From positions 102,306 through 166,305 of the forward strand of contig NZ_FNIC01000001.1 of NCBI RefSeq assembly GCF_900103935.1: 64,000 nucleotides of DNA. Reading direction: 5' to 3'. Positions 55,641 to 64,000 of this stretch are shown in pieces (within the stretch, counting starts at the first letter, position 1; the number at the start of each line of letters is the position of its first letter). The position numbers and the translations under genes are program-made. The notes under the pieces are model-generated. The model saw only the letters and a list, made by a program, of their open reading frames with translations, was not told the origin of the DNA and made no database searches. The DNA comes from Nocardioides szechwanensis (GTDB lineage Bacteria; Actinomycetota; Actinomycetes; Propionibacteriales; Nocardioidaceae).

Positions 55641-56453
55641 ATGGCGAACATCTCCGCCGCTGACGTCAAGAAGCTCCGTGAGCTCACCGGCGCCGGCATG
55701 ATGGACTGCAAGAAGGCCCTGACCGAGGCCGACGGCGACTTCGACAAGGCCGTCGAGATCCTCCGCATCAAGGGCGGCAAGAAGATGGCCGAGCGCGCCG
55801 CCGAGCGCGAGGCGTCGGCCGGTCTGGTCGCCACCTCCGGTGGTGCCCTGGTCGAGCTCAACTGCGAGACCGACTTCGTGGCGAAGGGTGACCAGTTCGT
55901 CACCGCCGCCCAGGAGATCGCCGACGCCGCCGCCGCGGCCAAGGCCACCGACGCCGAGGCGCTCAAGGCCGTCCAGCTCGGCGACAAGACCGTGGGCGAG
56001 GTCGTCAACGACCTGGCCGTCTCCATCGGCGAGAAGATCGAGCTCGGCCGCGTGACCTACTTCGAGGGCCCGACCGTGGTCTACATGCACAAGCGTGCGG
56101 CCGACCTGCCGCCGGCCGTCGGCGTGCTCGTCGAGTACGACGGTGACGCCGACGCGGCCCGCGCCGCGGCGATGCAGGTCGCTGCCATGCGCCCGCAGTA
56201 CCTCACCCGTGACGAGGTCCCGGCCGACGTCGTCGCCAAGGAGCGCGAGATCGCCGAGGCCACCTCGCGCGAGGAGGGCAAGCCCGAGCAGGCGATCGCC
56301 AAGATCACCGAGGGTCGCCTCAACGGCTTCTTCAAGGACGTCGTCCTGCTCGAGCAGCCCTCGGTCACCGAGAGCAAGAAGAGCGTCAAGACCGTCCTCG
56401 ACGAGTCCGGCACCACCCTCAAGCGATTTGCTCGCTTCGAGGTCGGCGCGTAA
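55641..56453 (+). CDS. tsf: Elongation factor Ts
   Basis: 270 aa. EF-Ts recycles EF-Tu-[24 protein letters not shown] and [13 protein letters not shown] are signature blocks. The C-terminal helix is standard. ATG 55641 follows GAGGGAGA. It follows rpsB as in nearly all bacteria. Confidence 0.97.
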   Translation: MANISAADVKKLRELTGAGMMDCKKALTEADGDFDKAVEILRIKGGKKMAERAAEREASAGLVATSGGALVELNCETDFVAKGDQFVTAAQEIADAAAAAKATDAEALKAVQLGDKTVGEVVNDLAVSIGEKIELGRVTYFEGPTVVYMHKRAADLPPAVGVLVEYDGDADAARAAAMQVAAMRPQYLTRDEVPADVVAKEREIAEATSREEGKPEQAIAKITEGRLNGFFKDVVLLEQPSVTESKKSVKTVLDESGTTLKRFARFEVGA

Positions 56454-56600
56454 CCGAACGCACCTGGGCACGCACTGGGCTCGTTGTCGTCGGTCGACGG
56501 GGGGCTCCGCCCAAACCTCGCCTTCCCTCCTCCGCCTTGCCCAGCACGCACCCAGGCACGTTCGGCGATAGGGTCAGGGCACCAGACCATGCACGACAAG

Positions 56601-56644
56601 GAGGCCGGTTCGATGAGTGGAAGTCAGCTCATCGGACCGGCCTC
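56601..56644 (+). terminator. Hairpin between tsf and pyrH
   Basis: A 17-bp stem (AG-GCCGGTTCGATGAG-type arm 56601-56617, partner 56628-56644, one G-T pair) with a 10-base loop TGGAAGTCAG. It lies 21 bases before pyrH. There is no U-tract, so it may be a regulatory leader rather than a terminator. Confidence 0.6.
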
Positions 56645-56665
56645 ACTCATGCGAAGGGAACCTGT

Positions 56666-57379
56666 GTGACCGGCTACAAGCGTGTCCTGCTCAAGCTCTC
56701 CGGCGAGGTCTTCGGCGGCGGCAAGGTCGGCGTCGACCCGGACGTCGTCCAGGGCATCGCCCGTGAGATCGCCGCCGTCCAGCGCGCCGGCATCCAGATC
56801 GCCGTCGTCACCGGTGGCGGCAACTTCTTCCGCGGCGCCGAGCTGCAGCAGCGCGGCATGGACCGCGTGCGTGCCGACTACATGGGCATGCTCGGCATCG
56901 TCATGAACTGCCTGGCGCTCCAGGACTTCCTCGAGAAGATGGGCATCGACACCCGGGTCCAGACGGCGATCACGATGGGCCAGGTCGCCGAGCCCTACAT
57001 CCCGCGCCGCGCGATCCGGCACATGGAGAAGGGCCGCGTCGTGATCTTCGGCGCCGGCATGGGCATGCCCTTCTTCTCCACCGACACCGTCGCGGTCCAG
57101 CGCGCGCTCGAGAGCCGCTGCGAGGTGGTGCTCTACGACAAGTCGGGCGTCGACGGCATGTACACCGCCGATCCCAAGCTGGACCCCACGGCGACCAAGA
57201 TCGACGAGATCACCTACGACGAGGCGATCCTCCAGGGCCTCCAGATCATGGACCAGACGGCGTTCACGCTCGCCAGCGAGAACAAGCTCCCGATGATCGT
57301 GTTCGGCATGGCCGAGGAGGGCAGCATCCTGCGCGCCGTGCAGGGTGAGAAGATCGGGACCCTGGTCCACCCGGGCTGA
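56666..57379 (+). CDS. pyrH: UMP kinase
   Basis: 237 aa. PyrH phosphorylates UMP to [40 protein letters not shown] and [14 protein letters not shown] are family blocks. GTG 56666 is chosen because the conserved start [11 protein letters not shown] follows it directly. A GAAGGGAA ribosome site lies upstream. The leader contains a 17-bp hairpin. Confidence 0.95.
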   Translation: MTGYKRVLLKLSGEVFGGGKVGVDPDVVQGIAREIAAVQRAGIQIAVVTGGGNFFRGAELQQRGMDRVRADYMGMLGIVMNCLALQDFLEKMGIDTRVQTAITMGQVAEPYIPRRAIRHMEKGRVVIFGAGMGMPFFSTDTVAVQRALESRCEVVLYDKSGVDGMYTADPKLDPTATKIDEITYDEAILQGLQIMDQTAFTLASENKLPMIVFGMAEEGSILRAVQGEKIGTLVHPG

Positions 57380-57413
57380 CCACGAGCGCGACGCGACGAG
57401 CAAAGGAACCACC

Positions 57414-57971
57414 GTGATCAACGACATCCTCAACGAGGCCGACAGCAAGATGGACAAGTCGGTCGAGGCCACTCGCGAGGAGTTCGCGGCCATCCGGGCA
57501 GGTCGCGCGCAGCCCAGCATGTTCAGCAAGATCGTCGTCGACTACTACGGGTCCCCGACGCCGCTCCAGCAGCTGGCGTCGTTCACCGCACCCGAGGCGC
57601 GGATCATCCTGGTCGCCCCCTACGACATCGGCGCGATCGGCAACATCGAGCGGGCCATCCGCGACTCCGACCTCGGCGTCAACCCGTCCAGCGACGGCAA
57701 GATGCTGCGCTGCGTGTTCCCCGAGCTGACCGAGGAGCGCCGCAAGGAGTACATCAAGATCGCCAAGGCCAAGGCCGAGGACGGCAAGGTCGCGATCCGC
57801 AACCTGCGCCGCACCGCCAAGCAGAACCTCGAGAAGCTCGAGAAGGACGGCGACGTCGGCAAGGACGACGTCACCGGCGCGGAGAAGCGGCTCGACGCGA
57901 CGACCAAGAAGCACACCGACGCCATCGACGAGATGCTCAAGAACAAGGAGGCCGAGCTGATCGAGGTCTGA
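57414..57971 (+). CDS. frr: Ribosome recycling factor
   Basis: 185 aa. RRF with EF-G splits post-termination ribosomes. MDKSVEATREEFAAIRAGRA, ASFTAPEARIILVAPYD and NPSSDGKMLR are diagnostic. GTG 57414 follows AAAGGAA. It lies between pyrH and cdsA. Confidence 0.97.
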   Translation: MINDILNEADSKMDKSVEATREEFAAIRAGRAQPSMFSKIVVDYYGSPTPLQQLASFTAPEARIILVAPYDIGAIGNIERAIRDSDLGVNPSSDGKMLRCVFPELTEERRKEYIKIAKAKAEDGKVAIRNLRRTAKQNLEKLEKDGDVGKDDVTGAEKRLDATTKKHTDAIDEMLKNKEAELIEV

Positions 57972-57993
57972 GACCTCCTGGGCTCCACCTCCG

Positions 57994-58869
57994 ATGACAG
58001 ACACCTCCCCGGCGGCTCCTCCGCAGAAGGACCACGGTCGCGCGGGCCGGGACCTGCCGGCGGCGATCGCCTCCGCCGTCGTCCTGCTCGCCGCGATCGC
58101 GGCTTCCCTGTTCTTCTGGAAGCCCGCCTTCATGGTGATCGTCGTGATCGCCGTCGTCGTGGCGATCTGGGAGCTGCGCCGTGGGCTGTCGGCCAAGGGG
58201 ATCGACATCCCCGAGGAGCCGCTGATGCTCGGCGGCGCGGTGATGGTCGTGGTCGCCTACCTGTACGGCGCGCCGGCGCTGGTGACCGCCACCGCCGTCA
58301 CCGCCCTGGTCACGATGCTGTGGCTGCTGCGCCGCGGCATCGACGGCTACGTCAAGAACGCCAGCGCCTCGGTGTTCACCCTGGTCTACGTGCCGTTCCT
58401 CGGCTCGTTCGTCGCCCTGCTGCTCGCTGAGGGTGGCCTCGGCGGCGCCGGGCTGGACGACGACGGCGTCGCCGGCATCATCACCTTCATCCTGGTCACG
58501 ATCTGCTCCGACACCGGCGGCTACGTCGCCGGCGTGCTGTTCGGGAAGCACCCGATGGCGCCGGTGATCTCTCCGAAGAAGTCCTGGGAGGGCTTCGCCG
58601 GATCTCTGCTCGCGACCATCGGCGCCGGCATCGTGCTCGTGGTCTACCTTCTCGACGGCGACTGGTGGGTCGGCGCGTGCCTCGGCGTCATCGTGGCCGT
58701 GATGGCGACCCTGGGAGACCTCTGCGAGTCGGTCATGAAGCGCGACCTCGGAATCAAGGACATGAGCCAGGTGATCCCCGGCCACGGCGGCCTGATGGAC
58801 CGGCTCGACTCGTTGCTGGCGACGATCGCCCCGATCTGGCTGCTGCTGCACTACCTCGTCTTCGCGTGA
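57994..58869 (+). CDS. cdsA: Phosphatidate cytidylyltransferase
   Basis: 291 aa, with seven or eight TM helices. CdsA makes CDP-diacylglycerol from phosphatidic acid and CTP. The C-terminal signature SVMKRDLGIKDMSQVIPGHGGLMDRLDS is complete. SDTGGYVAGVLFGKH and ISPKKSWEGFAGS are conserved. Its stop overlaps the phosphatase gene by four bases. Confidence 0.95.
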   Translation: MTDTSPAAPPQKDHGRAGRDLPAAIASAVVLLAAIAASLFFWKPAFMVIVVIAVVVAIWELRRGLSAKGIDIPEEPLMLGGAVMVVVAYLYGAPALVTATAVTALVTMLWLLRRGIDGYVKNASASVFTLVYVPFLGSFVALLLAEGGLGGAGLDDDGVAGIITFILVTICSDTGGYVAGVLFGKHPMAPVISPKKSWEGFAGSLLATIGAGIVLVVYLLDGDWWVGACLGVIVAVMATLGDLCESVMKRDLGIKDMSQVIPGHGGLMDRLDSLLATIAPIWLLLHYLVFA

Positions 58870-59381
58870 CCCTGTTCCTGGTCCGCCACGGGCGTCCGCT
58901 CGTCGACCGCGACCGTCCGGCCGCGGAGTGGGAGCTCGACCCCGCCGGCTTCGACGACGTCTGGGCGCTGCGCGAGTCGGAACGACTGCCGCGCCGCGCG
59001 ACGTGGTTCTGCTCCCCGGAGCCCAAGGCGATCGGCACCGCCCAGCTCCTGACCGAGGGCGAGGTCGGCGTCGTCGACGACCTGCGCGAGCACGAGCGGC
59101 TCTCCACCGACTGGATAAGCGACTTCGAGGCCGTCGTACGGCGGGGGTTCGCCCACCCCGACCTGTCGGCCCACCCCGGCTGGGAGCCGCTGAGCTCCTG
59201 CCGCGACCGCGTCGTGCCCGCCGTACGACGGATCCTCGACGTGCACTCCGGCGAGGACGTCGTGCTGGTCGGGCACGGCACCGCGTGGACGGTGACCGTC
59301 GCCGACCTCACCGGCAGTGCGCCCGACCTGGACCGGTGGGCGGCGCTGTCCATGCCGGACCTCCTCGTCGTCCCGATCTGA
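58866..59381 (+). CDS. Histidine phosphatase family protein
   Basis: 171 aa. LFLVRHGRP is the RHG motif, with WFCSPEPKAIGTAQLL and VVLVGHGTAWTVTVA as the second His region. The usual second-phase acid/base Glu may be in LREHERLS. GTG 58866 overlaps the cdsA stop by four bases. The substrate is unknown, but coupling to cdsA hints at a lipid or nucleotide phosphate. Confidence 0.8.
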   Translation: MTLFLVRHGRPLVDRDRPAAEWELDPAGFDDVWALRESERLPRRATWFCSPEPKAIGTAQLLTEGEVGVVDDLREHERLSTDWISDFEAVVRRGFAHPDLSAHPGWEPLSSCRDRVVPAVRRILDVHSGEDVVLVGHGTAWTVTVADLTGSAPDLDRWAALSMPDLLVVPI

Positions 59382-59416
59382 CGGTCTCGGCGCCCTCCGG
59401 GTGCCATGCTGAGCGC

Positions 59417-59734
59417 ATGACGCAGCCCCTGCCGGAGCCCAAGCAGATTCGCGCCTGGCCGATCATCGGTGGGTTGGTCCTGGGTGTGGTCGTCTGCTGG
59501 GTCTGGATCACCGTGGCGCTCTTCGTCGGCTTCGGCGCCTCCTACGGCTACGACAACAACGCGGCTGCCATCGCGGCGGTCGCGCTCGCGGGCCTGCCGG
59601 TCGTGCTCGGCATCGTGTTCCTGGTCGTCCCGCGGACCCGGCAGCTCGGAGCCGGGTTCCTGATGGGCATCTCGATCGGCTTCATCGCCGGTGCCGGCGT
59701 GTGTGCCTCGTTGTTCGTGCCGGGGACGTTCTGA
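59417..59734 (+). CDS. Small 3-TM membrane protein (paralogue A)
   Basis: 105 aa. TM helices at about 13-38, 46-68 and 75-100. It shares the pattern RTRQLGAGFLMGIS...AGAGVCAS with the proteins at 62460 and 62852 (RTR/HTR, then LLIGI, then a Gly/Ala-rich third helix). The function is unknown. It lies two bases before the Lgt-like gene. Confidence 0.6.
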   Translation: MTQPLPEPKQIRAWPIIGGLVLGVVVCWVWITVALFVGFGASYGYDNNAAAIAAVALAGLPVVLGIVFLVVPRTRQLGAGFLMGISIGFIAGAGVCASLFVPGTF

Positions 59735-59736
59735 GG

Positions 59737-60522
59737 ATGTACCCCACCCTCGGGCCCGTCCCGACCCACGAGCTCTTCGTGCTGCTCGGTGTCCTCGCCG
59801 CCGGTGCCGTCTTCGCCGTCGAGGCGCGCCGACGCGGCCAGACCGACGAGCGCCTCGCGTTCGTGATCCTCGGTGCGGTCCTCGGCGGCGCGATCTTCAT
59901 GCGGATGGGCACCTGGCTCCAGCATGTCGACCTGCGCGACAACGCCTCGCTCGCCGAGCAGTGGCTCTACGGCAACCGCTCCATCCTCGGTGGCCTCGTC
60001 GGCGCGTGGCTGGGGGTCCACGTGGCCAAACGCCTCACCGGCTACCGCACCCGCACCGGCGACCTCTTCGCACCCGCGGTCGCGCTGGGCATGGTGATCG
60101 GCCGGGTCGGCTGCCTGCTCACCGAGACCCCCGGCACCCCCACCGCCGGCGGCTGGGGGATCACCATCGACGCGGCCGCCGCCGAACGCACCGGCGCCCC
60201 CGCCGGGGTCGGCCTGCACCCGTCGTTCGTCTACGAGATCGTCTTCCACCTGGTCGCGTTCGCCGTCCTGTGGTTCTGGCTGCGCCACCGTTCGCTGCCG
60301 CCGGGGGAGTCGTTCGTCTGGTACGTCGCGTCGTACGGCGTGTTCCGCTTCCTGGTGGAGTTCGTCCGCGGCAACGAGGTCGCCTGGGAGGGCCTGACCC
60401 GGCCGCAGCTGTTCCTGCTCGCGACCGTCCCGCTGGTGCTCGCCCGGATCGCCTACCAGGTATGCCGTGGTGCCTACCGTGACGCGCTCGCCCCCGCCGA
60501 CCGAGAGCGGGTCCCCGCATGA
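59737..60522 (+). CDS. Prolipoprotein diacylglyceryl transferase (Lgt)-superfamily protein
   Basis: 261 aa, with about seven TM helices. NRSILGGLVGAWLG, MVIGRVGCLLTE (compare Lgt GRIGNFxNxE), FVYEIVFHLVAF and SYGVFRFLVEFVRGN match Lgt, which moves diacylglycerol from phosphatidylglycerol to lipoprotein cysteines. The key Asn of GRxGN is Cys here, so catalytic equivalence is doubtful. It is coupled to a radical SAM gene by an ATGA overlap. It may act on a lipid related to that enzyme. It is unlikely to be the housekeeping Lgt. Confidence 0.75.
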   Translation: MYPTLGPVPTHELFVLLGVLAAGAVFAVEARRRGQTDERLAFVILGAVLGGAIFMRMGTWLQHVDLRDNASLAEQWLYGNRSILGGLVGAWLGVHVAKRLTGYRTRTGDLFAPAVALGMVIGRVGCLLTETPGTPTAGGWGITIDAAAAERTGAPAGVGLHPSFVYEIVFHLVAFAVLWFWLRHRSLPPGESFVWYVASYGVFRFLVEFVRGNEVAWEGLTRPQLFLLATVPLVLARIAYQVCRGAYRDALAPADRERVPA

Positions 60523-62117
60523 CCACGCCCCCCGAAGCCCAGGTCACGCAGGTGACCAGGGGAGCCGGGATGCCGCTGCGCGGCGACCGGATCCACCGCT
60601 ACGTCAACGCGTTCTGTCCGCTGTGCCACGAGGAGAAGCCCGACCGGGCGCTCGCCGACGTGCGCCGCCTGTCGGGCTGGCTGGTGGAGCGCGGCGACCG
60701 GATCTGGCTCGAGCGCGGCTGCCCCGACCACGGCCTGGTCCGCACGATGTACGACGAGTCGCCCGAGATCCTGCGCTACCTCGAGGAGTGGACCGCGCCC
60801 ACCAAGGTCCACGAGCCCGACCTGCGCGGCAACTTCAAGCCGGTGCCCTCGGCCTACGAGGACGGGCTGCCGGAGATGCAGACCCAGCACACCTGCATCC
60901 TGCTCGAGGACCTCCTCGACCACTGCAACCTCAAGTGCCCGACCTGCTTCGCCGAGTCATCGCCGGCGCTCGCGTCGGTCGCCTCGCTGGAGCAGGTGCT
61001 CGCCTCGATCGACGCGCGCCTGGCCCGCGAGAACGGCCGGATCGACGTGCTCATGCTCTCGGGCGGCGAGCCGACGCTCTACCCGCAGCTCGCCGAGCTG
61101 CTCGACGCCGTCACCGCCCGGCCCGTCGTACGGATCCTGATCAACACCAACGGCCTGCTCGTCGCCCAGGATGACGCCCTCCTGGCGCTGCTCACCAAGC
61201 ACCGCGAGCGGGTCGAGATCTACCTCCAGTACGACGGCGGGTCGGCCGAGGCGTCGACCTACCACCGCGGTGCCGACATCCGGCGCTTCAAGGACCGCGC
61301 GATCGAACGGCTGTCGGCCGCGGGCATCTTCACGACGCTGACGATGACGGCCGCGCTCGGGGTCAACGACGACGAGATCGGGTTCGTGCTCAAGCGCGCC
61401 CTCGACACGCCGTACGTCGGTGGCGTCACCATCCAGCCGGTCTTCGGCAGCGGGCGCTCGGGCACGATCGACCCCCTCGAGCGGCTGACCCACACCGGGG
61501 TGCTGTCGCGGCTGGAGGCGCAGACCAACGGCGTGGTCACCTGGCGCGACCTCACGGCGCTGCCGTGCTCGCACCCGCACTGCTGCTCGGTGGGCTACCT
61601 GATGCGCGACGACTCCGGCACGTGGAGCTCGCTCACCAAGCTGATCGGGCACGACCGGCTCAAGCAGTGGCTCGACCTCGAGCCCGACCTGCTCGCCAAC
61701 CGGATCGCCGACGACACCATCCCCGACGCCATGCGGCAGATCGTGAAGGGCTCGCTGCTCGACCTGCTCTCGGAGCAGTCGTCGCTCTCGCACCCCTCGA
61801 TGGGCACGATCTGGCGCGACATCTGCCAGAACTGCGACCTCGGCATCGGCACCCTCACCGCCCTCGCGTCCAGCAAGCTGCCCGGTCAGCACCAGCGGCT
61901 GCGCCGGATGCTGGGGGAGCGGGTGCTGCGGGTGACGGTCAAGCCGTTCATGGACATGGACACGATGATCGAGGAGCGGCTCACCCAGTGCTGCGTGCAC
62001 GTCGCCACGGTCCACGAGGAGACCGCCGCCCACCAGTGCGCGCCCTTCTGTGCCGTCCAGGCGTGGGCGCCGCTGAGCCGGACCCGCATCTCGACCGCGA
62101 CCGGCGGCCGGCCGTGA
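60519..62117 (+). CDS. Radical SAM enzyme, lipid-modifying type (Tes/MJ0619-like)
   Basis: 532 aa. The N-terminus has FCPLCHEEK (C33/C36) and RGCPDHG. The 4Fe-4S/SAM motif is CNLKCPTC (C136-X3-C140-X2-C143), followed by LSGGEPTLYPQL and NTNG (radical SAM blocks). The C-terminal third has further cysteines (SHPHCCSVGY, CQNCDLGIG, TQCCVHV, HQCAPFC). The N-terminal zinc-like CxxC plus CX3CX2C layout recalls archaeal Tes-type radical SAM proteins that join lipid chains. That likeness is from memory and untested. It overlaps both neighbours by four bases. Confidence 0.7.
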   Translation: MTTPPEAQVTQVTRGAGMPLRGDRIHRYVNAFCPLCHEEKPDRALADVRRLSGWLVERGDRIWLERGCPDHGLVRTMYDESPEILRYLEEWTAPTKVHEPDLRGNFKPVPSAYEDGLPEMQTQHTCILLEDLLDHCNLKCPTCFAESSPALASVASLEQVLASIDARLARENGRIDVLMLSGGEPTLYPQLAELLDAVTARPVVRILINTNGLLVAQDDALLALLTKHRERVEIYLQYDGGSAEASTYHRGADIRRFKDRAIERLSAAGIFTTLTMTAALGVNDDEIGFVLKRALDTPYVGGVTIQPVFGSGRSGTIDPLERLTHTGVLSRLEAQTNGVVTWRDLTALPCSHPHCCSVGYLMRDDSGTWSSLTKLIGHDRLKQWLDLEPDLLANRIADDTIPDAMRQIVKGSLLDLLSEQSSLSHPSMGTIWRDICQNCDLGIGTLTALASSKLPGQHQRLRRMLGERVLRVTVKPFMDMDTMIEERLTQCCVHVATVHEETAAHQCAPFCAVQAWAPLSRTRISTATGGRP

Positions 62118-62422
62118 GCCACGACCCCCGCATGGTGGAGCCGCAGCGCGTGGCCGCCGGCGACGGGCCGGGCGACGAGGCGCCGTACGACCCGCTGCGG
62201 CTGTGCATCTTCGCCACCGTCGCGCTCATCGCGTGGCTGCTGGGCCCGGTCGCCGTGGTCGGCTTCGCCGCGGTGGGCTTCGCCGGCTACTGGCGGGCGC
62301 GCCGGGCCGGGCTGCTCCGGTCGCGCTGCAAGCTGGGCGACACCCGGATCGTGCTGGTCTACCTGGCCGCCGTGGCCGCCGTCGGCGCGGCCGGGATCGC
62401 GCTCGGCTGGTGGGTGTGGTGA
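62114..62422 (+). CDS. Small membrane protein coupled to the radical SAM gene
   Basis: 102 aa. Two TM helices (about 28-56 and 77-100) with a basic loop RARRAGLLRSRCKLGDTR between them. GTG 62114 overlaps the radical SAM stop by four bases (GTGA). No family is recognised. Its coupling suggests that it anchors or presents substrate to the enzyme. Confidence 0.65.
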   Translation: MSHDPRMVEPQRVAAGDGPGDEAPYDPLRLCIFATVALIAWLLGPVAVVGFAAVGFAGYWRARRAGLLRSRCKLGDTRIVLVYLAAVAAVGAAGIALGWWVW

Positions 62423-62459
62423 CCCCGGCTCCCGGCTCCACCGGACCTAGAGTGAACGC

Positions 62460-62855
62460 GTGAGCGACCACCCCCCTCCGCCGTACGGCGGTCCGCCGCC
62501 GGGCCAGTGGGGCCCGCCCGGCCAGTGGGGCGCTCCGCCGCCCCCGCGACCGCCCGGTGGGCTGCCGGTGTGGGGTCAGGTGCCGACCGGCGCCGGGATC
62601 GGGCTCGTGATCCGCGGGGTGCTGATGGGTGTGGTGCTCGCGATCCTGGCCACGAGCGGCTCGGCGGACATCTCCGGCGAGACCATCTTCGCGCTCGTCG
62701 TGCTCGTCCCCCTCGCGTGCCCCGTGCCACTGTTGTTCTTCCGCCACACGCGGATGTGGGCCGTCGGCCTGCTGATCGGCATCGGCCTGACGACCATCTC
62801 GCTCGCGGGTGCCTGCGCGCTCATCATCAACGGACTGTCGGAAGGCGCCGTATGA
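62460..62855 (+). CDS. Small 3-TM membrane protein (paralogue B)
   Basis: 131 aa. A Pro/Gly-rich N-terminus (about 1-40, [13 protein letters not shown]) precedes three TM helices. [14 protein letters not shown]...LAGACAL matches the shared motif of paralogues A and C. TAGAGT (62448-62453) is six bases before the GTG (leaderless pattern), so it begins a new transcript. The stop overlaps the next gene by four bases. Confidence 0.6.
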   Translation: MSDHPPPPYGGPPPGQWGPPGQWGAPPPPRPPGGLPVWGQVPTGAGIGLVIRGVLMGVVLAILATSGSADISGETIFALVVLVPLACPVPLLFFRHTRMWAVGLLIGIGLTTISLAGACALIINGLSEGAV

Positions 62856-63214
62856 CCACCGACCACCCTCTCGACAACGGGATCGACGACGAGCCCACGA
62901 CCCGACCGCCCGACTGGTGGCACCGCGACCACCCGACGTTCACCGCCCTGACCGGGTTCTTCACCGGGCTGGCGTTCGTGATCGTGATCCCCGGGGCGTT
63001 CGCTGCGATCCTGAGCGCGCTCTTCGACTACGAGACCGCCGAGGACCTCTTCCCGTTCGTGGTGCTCACGCTGGCCGTGCCGATCGGGCTGCTGGTGGCG
63101 CCGCGGACGCGACGCTTCGGGCGCTACCTGCTGATCGGCATGGTGACCACGCTGCTCGTCGTAGTGGGTGTGGCCGCGTTGGTGCTCTGGGTGCTGGTGA
63201 GCCGCGAAGGCTGA
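62852..63214 (+). CDS. Small 3-TM membrane protein (paralogue C)
   Basis: 120 aa. An acidic/Asp N-terminus ([17 protein letters not shown]) and three TM helices. [14 protein letters not shown]...VVGVAAL is the shared motif. ATG 62852 overlaps paralogue B's stop. Unknown function. Confidence 0.6.
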   Translation: MTTDHPLDNGIDDEPTTRPPDWWHRDHPTFTALTGFFTGLAFVIVIPGAFAAILSALFDYETAEDLFPFVVLTLAVPIGLLVAPRTRRFGRYLLIGMVTTLLVVVGVAALVLWVLVSREG

Positions 63215-63255
63215 CGTTTTCGCCGGGTCCTCGCGCGGTGGGACACTGGTCGCCT

Positions 63256-64000
63256 ATGTCCGAGCCGATCAAGACCCTCCCGCTCGTCTTCGACGAGCCC
63301 CGCGGCCGCAAGAAGCCTCCGCGCCACCTCGCCGACCTCACGGCCGTCGAGCGCAAGGAGCTGCTGGAGGAGCAGGGACTGCCGGGCTTCCGCGCCAAGC
63401 AGCTCTCGACCCACTACTTCTCACGCCTGGTCGACGACCCGGAGCAGATGACCGACCTCCCGGCCGGCCAGCGCGCCGAGCTGGTCGAGGCGCTGCTGCC
63501 GACGCTGATGACGCCGCTGCGCACGATGGAGGCCGACAAGGGCACCACCCGCAAGACGCTGTGGCGGCTCTTCGACGGTGCGCTCGTCGAGTCGGTGCTG
63601 ATGCGCTACCCCGGTCGGGTCACGATGTGCGTGTCCAGCCAGGCCGGCTGCGGCATGGCCTGCCCGTTCTGCGCGACCGGCCAGGGTGGCCTCCAGCGCA
63701 ACATGTCCACCGCCGAGATCGTCGAGCAGGTCCTGGCGGGCGCCCGTGCGCTGGCCCGCGACGAGGTGCCCGGTGGCCCCGGACGCGTCTCCAACGTGGT
63801 CTTCATGGGCATGGGTGAGCCGCTGGCCAACTACAAGGCCGTGATCGGCGCCGTACGCCGTCTCGTCGACCCCTCGCCCGACGGCCTGGGCATGTCCGCG
63901 CGTGGCATCACCGTCTCGACCGTCGGCCTGGTGCCGCGGATCAACCAGCTGACCGAGGAGGGCATCCCGGTCACGCTCGCGCTGAGCCTGCACGCGCCCG
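63256..64000 (+). CDS. rlmN: 23S rRNA/tRNA adenine-C2 methyltransferase RlmN, 5' part
   Basis: Partial: 248 codons to the window edge. RlmN methylates A2503 of 23S rRNA by radical chemistry. The 4Fe-4S motif CGMACPFC (C132, C136, C139) sits in [31 protein letters not shown] and [12 protein letters not shown] are also conserved. ATG 63256 begins [20 protein letters not shown]. The C-terminus (with the conserved second Cys) is outside the window. Confidence 0.95.
   Translation, partial: MSEPIKTLPLVFDEPRGRKKPPRHLADLTAVERKELLEEQGLPGFRAKQLSTHYFSRLVDDPEQMTDLPAGQRAELVEALLPTLMTPLRTMEADKGTTRKTLWRLFDGALVESVLMRYPGRVTMCVSSQAGCGMACPFCATGQGGLQRNMSTAEIVEQVLAGARALARDEVPGGPGRVSNVVFMGMGEPLANYKAVIGAVRRLVDPSPDGLGMSARGITVSTVGLVPRINQLTEEGIPVTLALSLHAP

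Overview
This window is about 64 kb of high-GC chromosome from an actinobacterium. The gene content fits Nocardioidaceae or a close relative (Nocardioides-like). Supporting signs are GTG and TTG starts, leaderless-looking promoters, a Lys/Ala-tailed HU, CofC for coenzyme F420, DUF3515, DUF2469, an adenylylatable PII with GlnD, and the order smc-ftsY / amtB-glnK-glnD-ffh / rpsP-rimM-trmD-rplS-lepB-rnhB / rpsB-tsf-pyrH-frr-cdsA. The genus is an inference. I see no rRNA, tRNA, CRISPR array, insertion sequence or prophage.

Layout. 1-7 kb: HU tail, cofC, plsC-gpsA, a trans-sulfuration enzyme, ddl, a DUF3515 lipoprotein, a lone RAM-domain regulator, thiL and rpmB. 7-15 kb: DAK2 protein, recG, rsmD, coaD, then yceD-rpmF-rnc-mutM. 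15-18 kb: a small coiled-coil protein, a secreted repeat-like protein and an MFS transporter. 18-23.6 kb: smc, a thioesterase, a one-TM protein and ftsY. 23.6-29.8 kb: a surface-glycan block (two glycosyltransferases, two methyltransferases) that interrupts a normally syntenic region. 30-37.7 kb: two tandem amtB-glnK pairs, glnD, ffh and a NYN-domain gene. 37.8-41 kb: a tiny pentapeptide gene, a ROK regulator, an amidohydrolase and a membrane protein. 41-46 kb: rpsP-khpA-rimM-trmD, rplS, lepB, rnhB, DUF2469. 46-48.4 kb: TadE/TadG-like genes with unusually AT-rich sequence. 48.5-54 kb: yraN-comM-dprA, a hemerythrin protein, xerC and an M23 peptidase. 54-59.4 kb: rpsB-tsf-pyrH-frr-cdsA and a histidine phosphatase. 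59.4-63.2 kb: an Lgt-like protein, a radical SAM enzyme and four small membrane proteins. rlmN then runs off the end.

Most of the window is housekeeping: translation, SRP targeting, chromosome dynamics, phospholipid synthesis and nitrogen sensing. The parts most worth a second look are: (1) a translationally coupled Lgt-like / radical SAM / membrane-protein unit flanked by three related 3-TM proteins; (2) a duplicated Amt-PII pair in which the second channel has Glu in place of the first twin-His residue; (3) a two-copy double-hairpin repeat with compensatory changes, placed only at convergent gene ends; (4) a TrmD-GNAT fusion; (5) two coupled methyltransferases with coiled coils at their adjoining ends; and (6) structured RNA candidates in the rplS, rpsB, tsf, pyrH and rimM leaders. 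All functions are assigned by reading motifs and family resemblance; no database search was possible.
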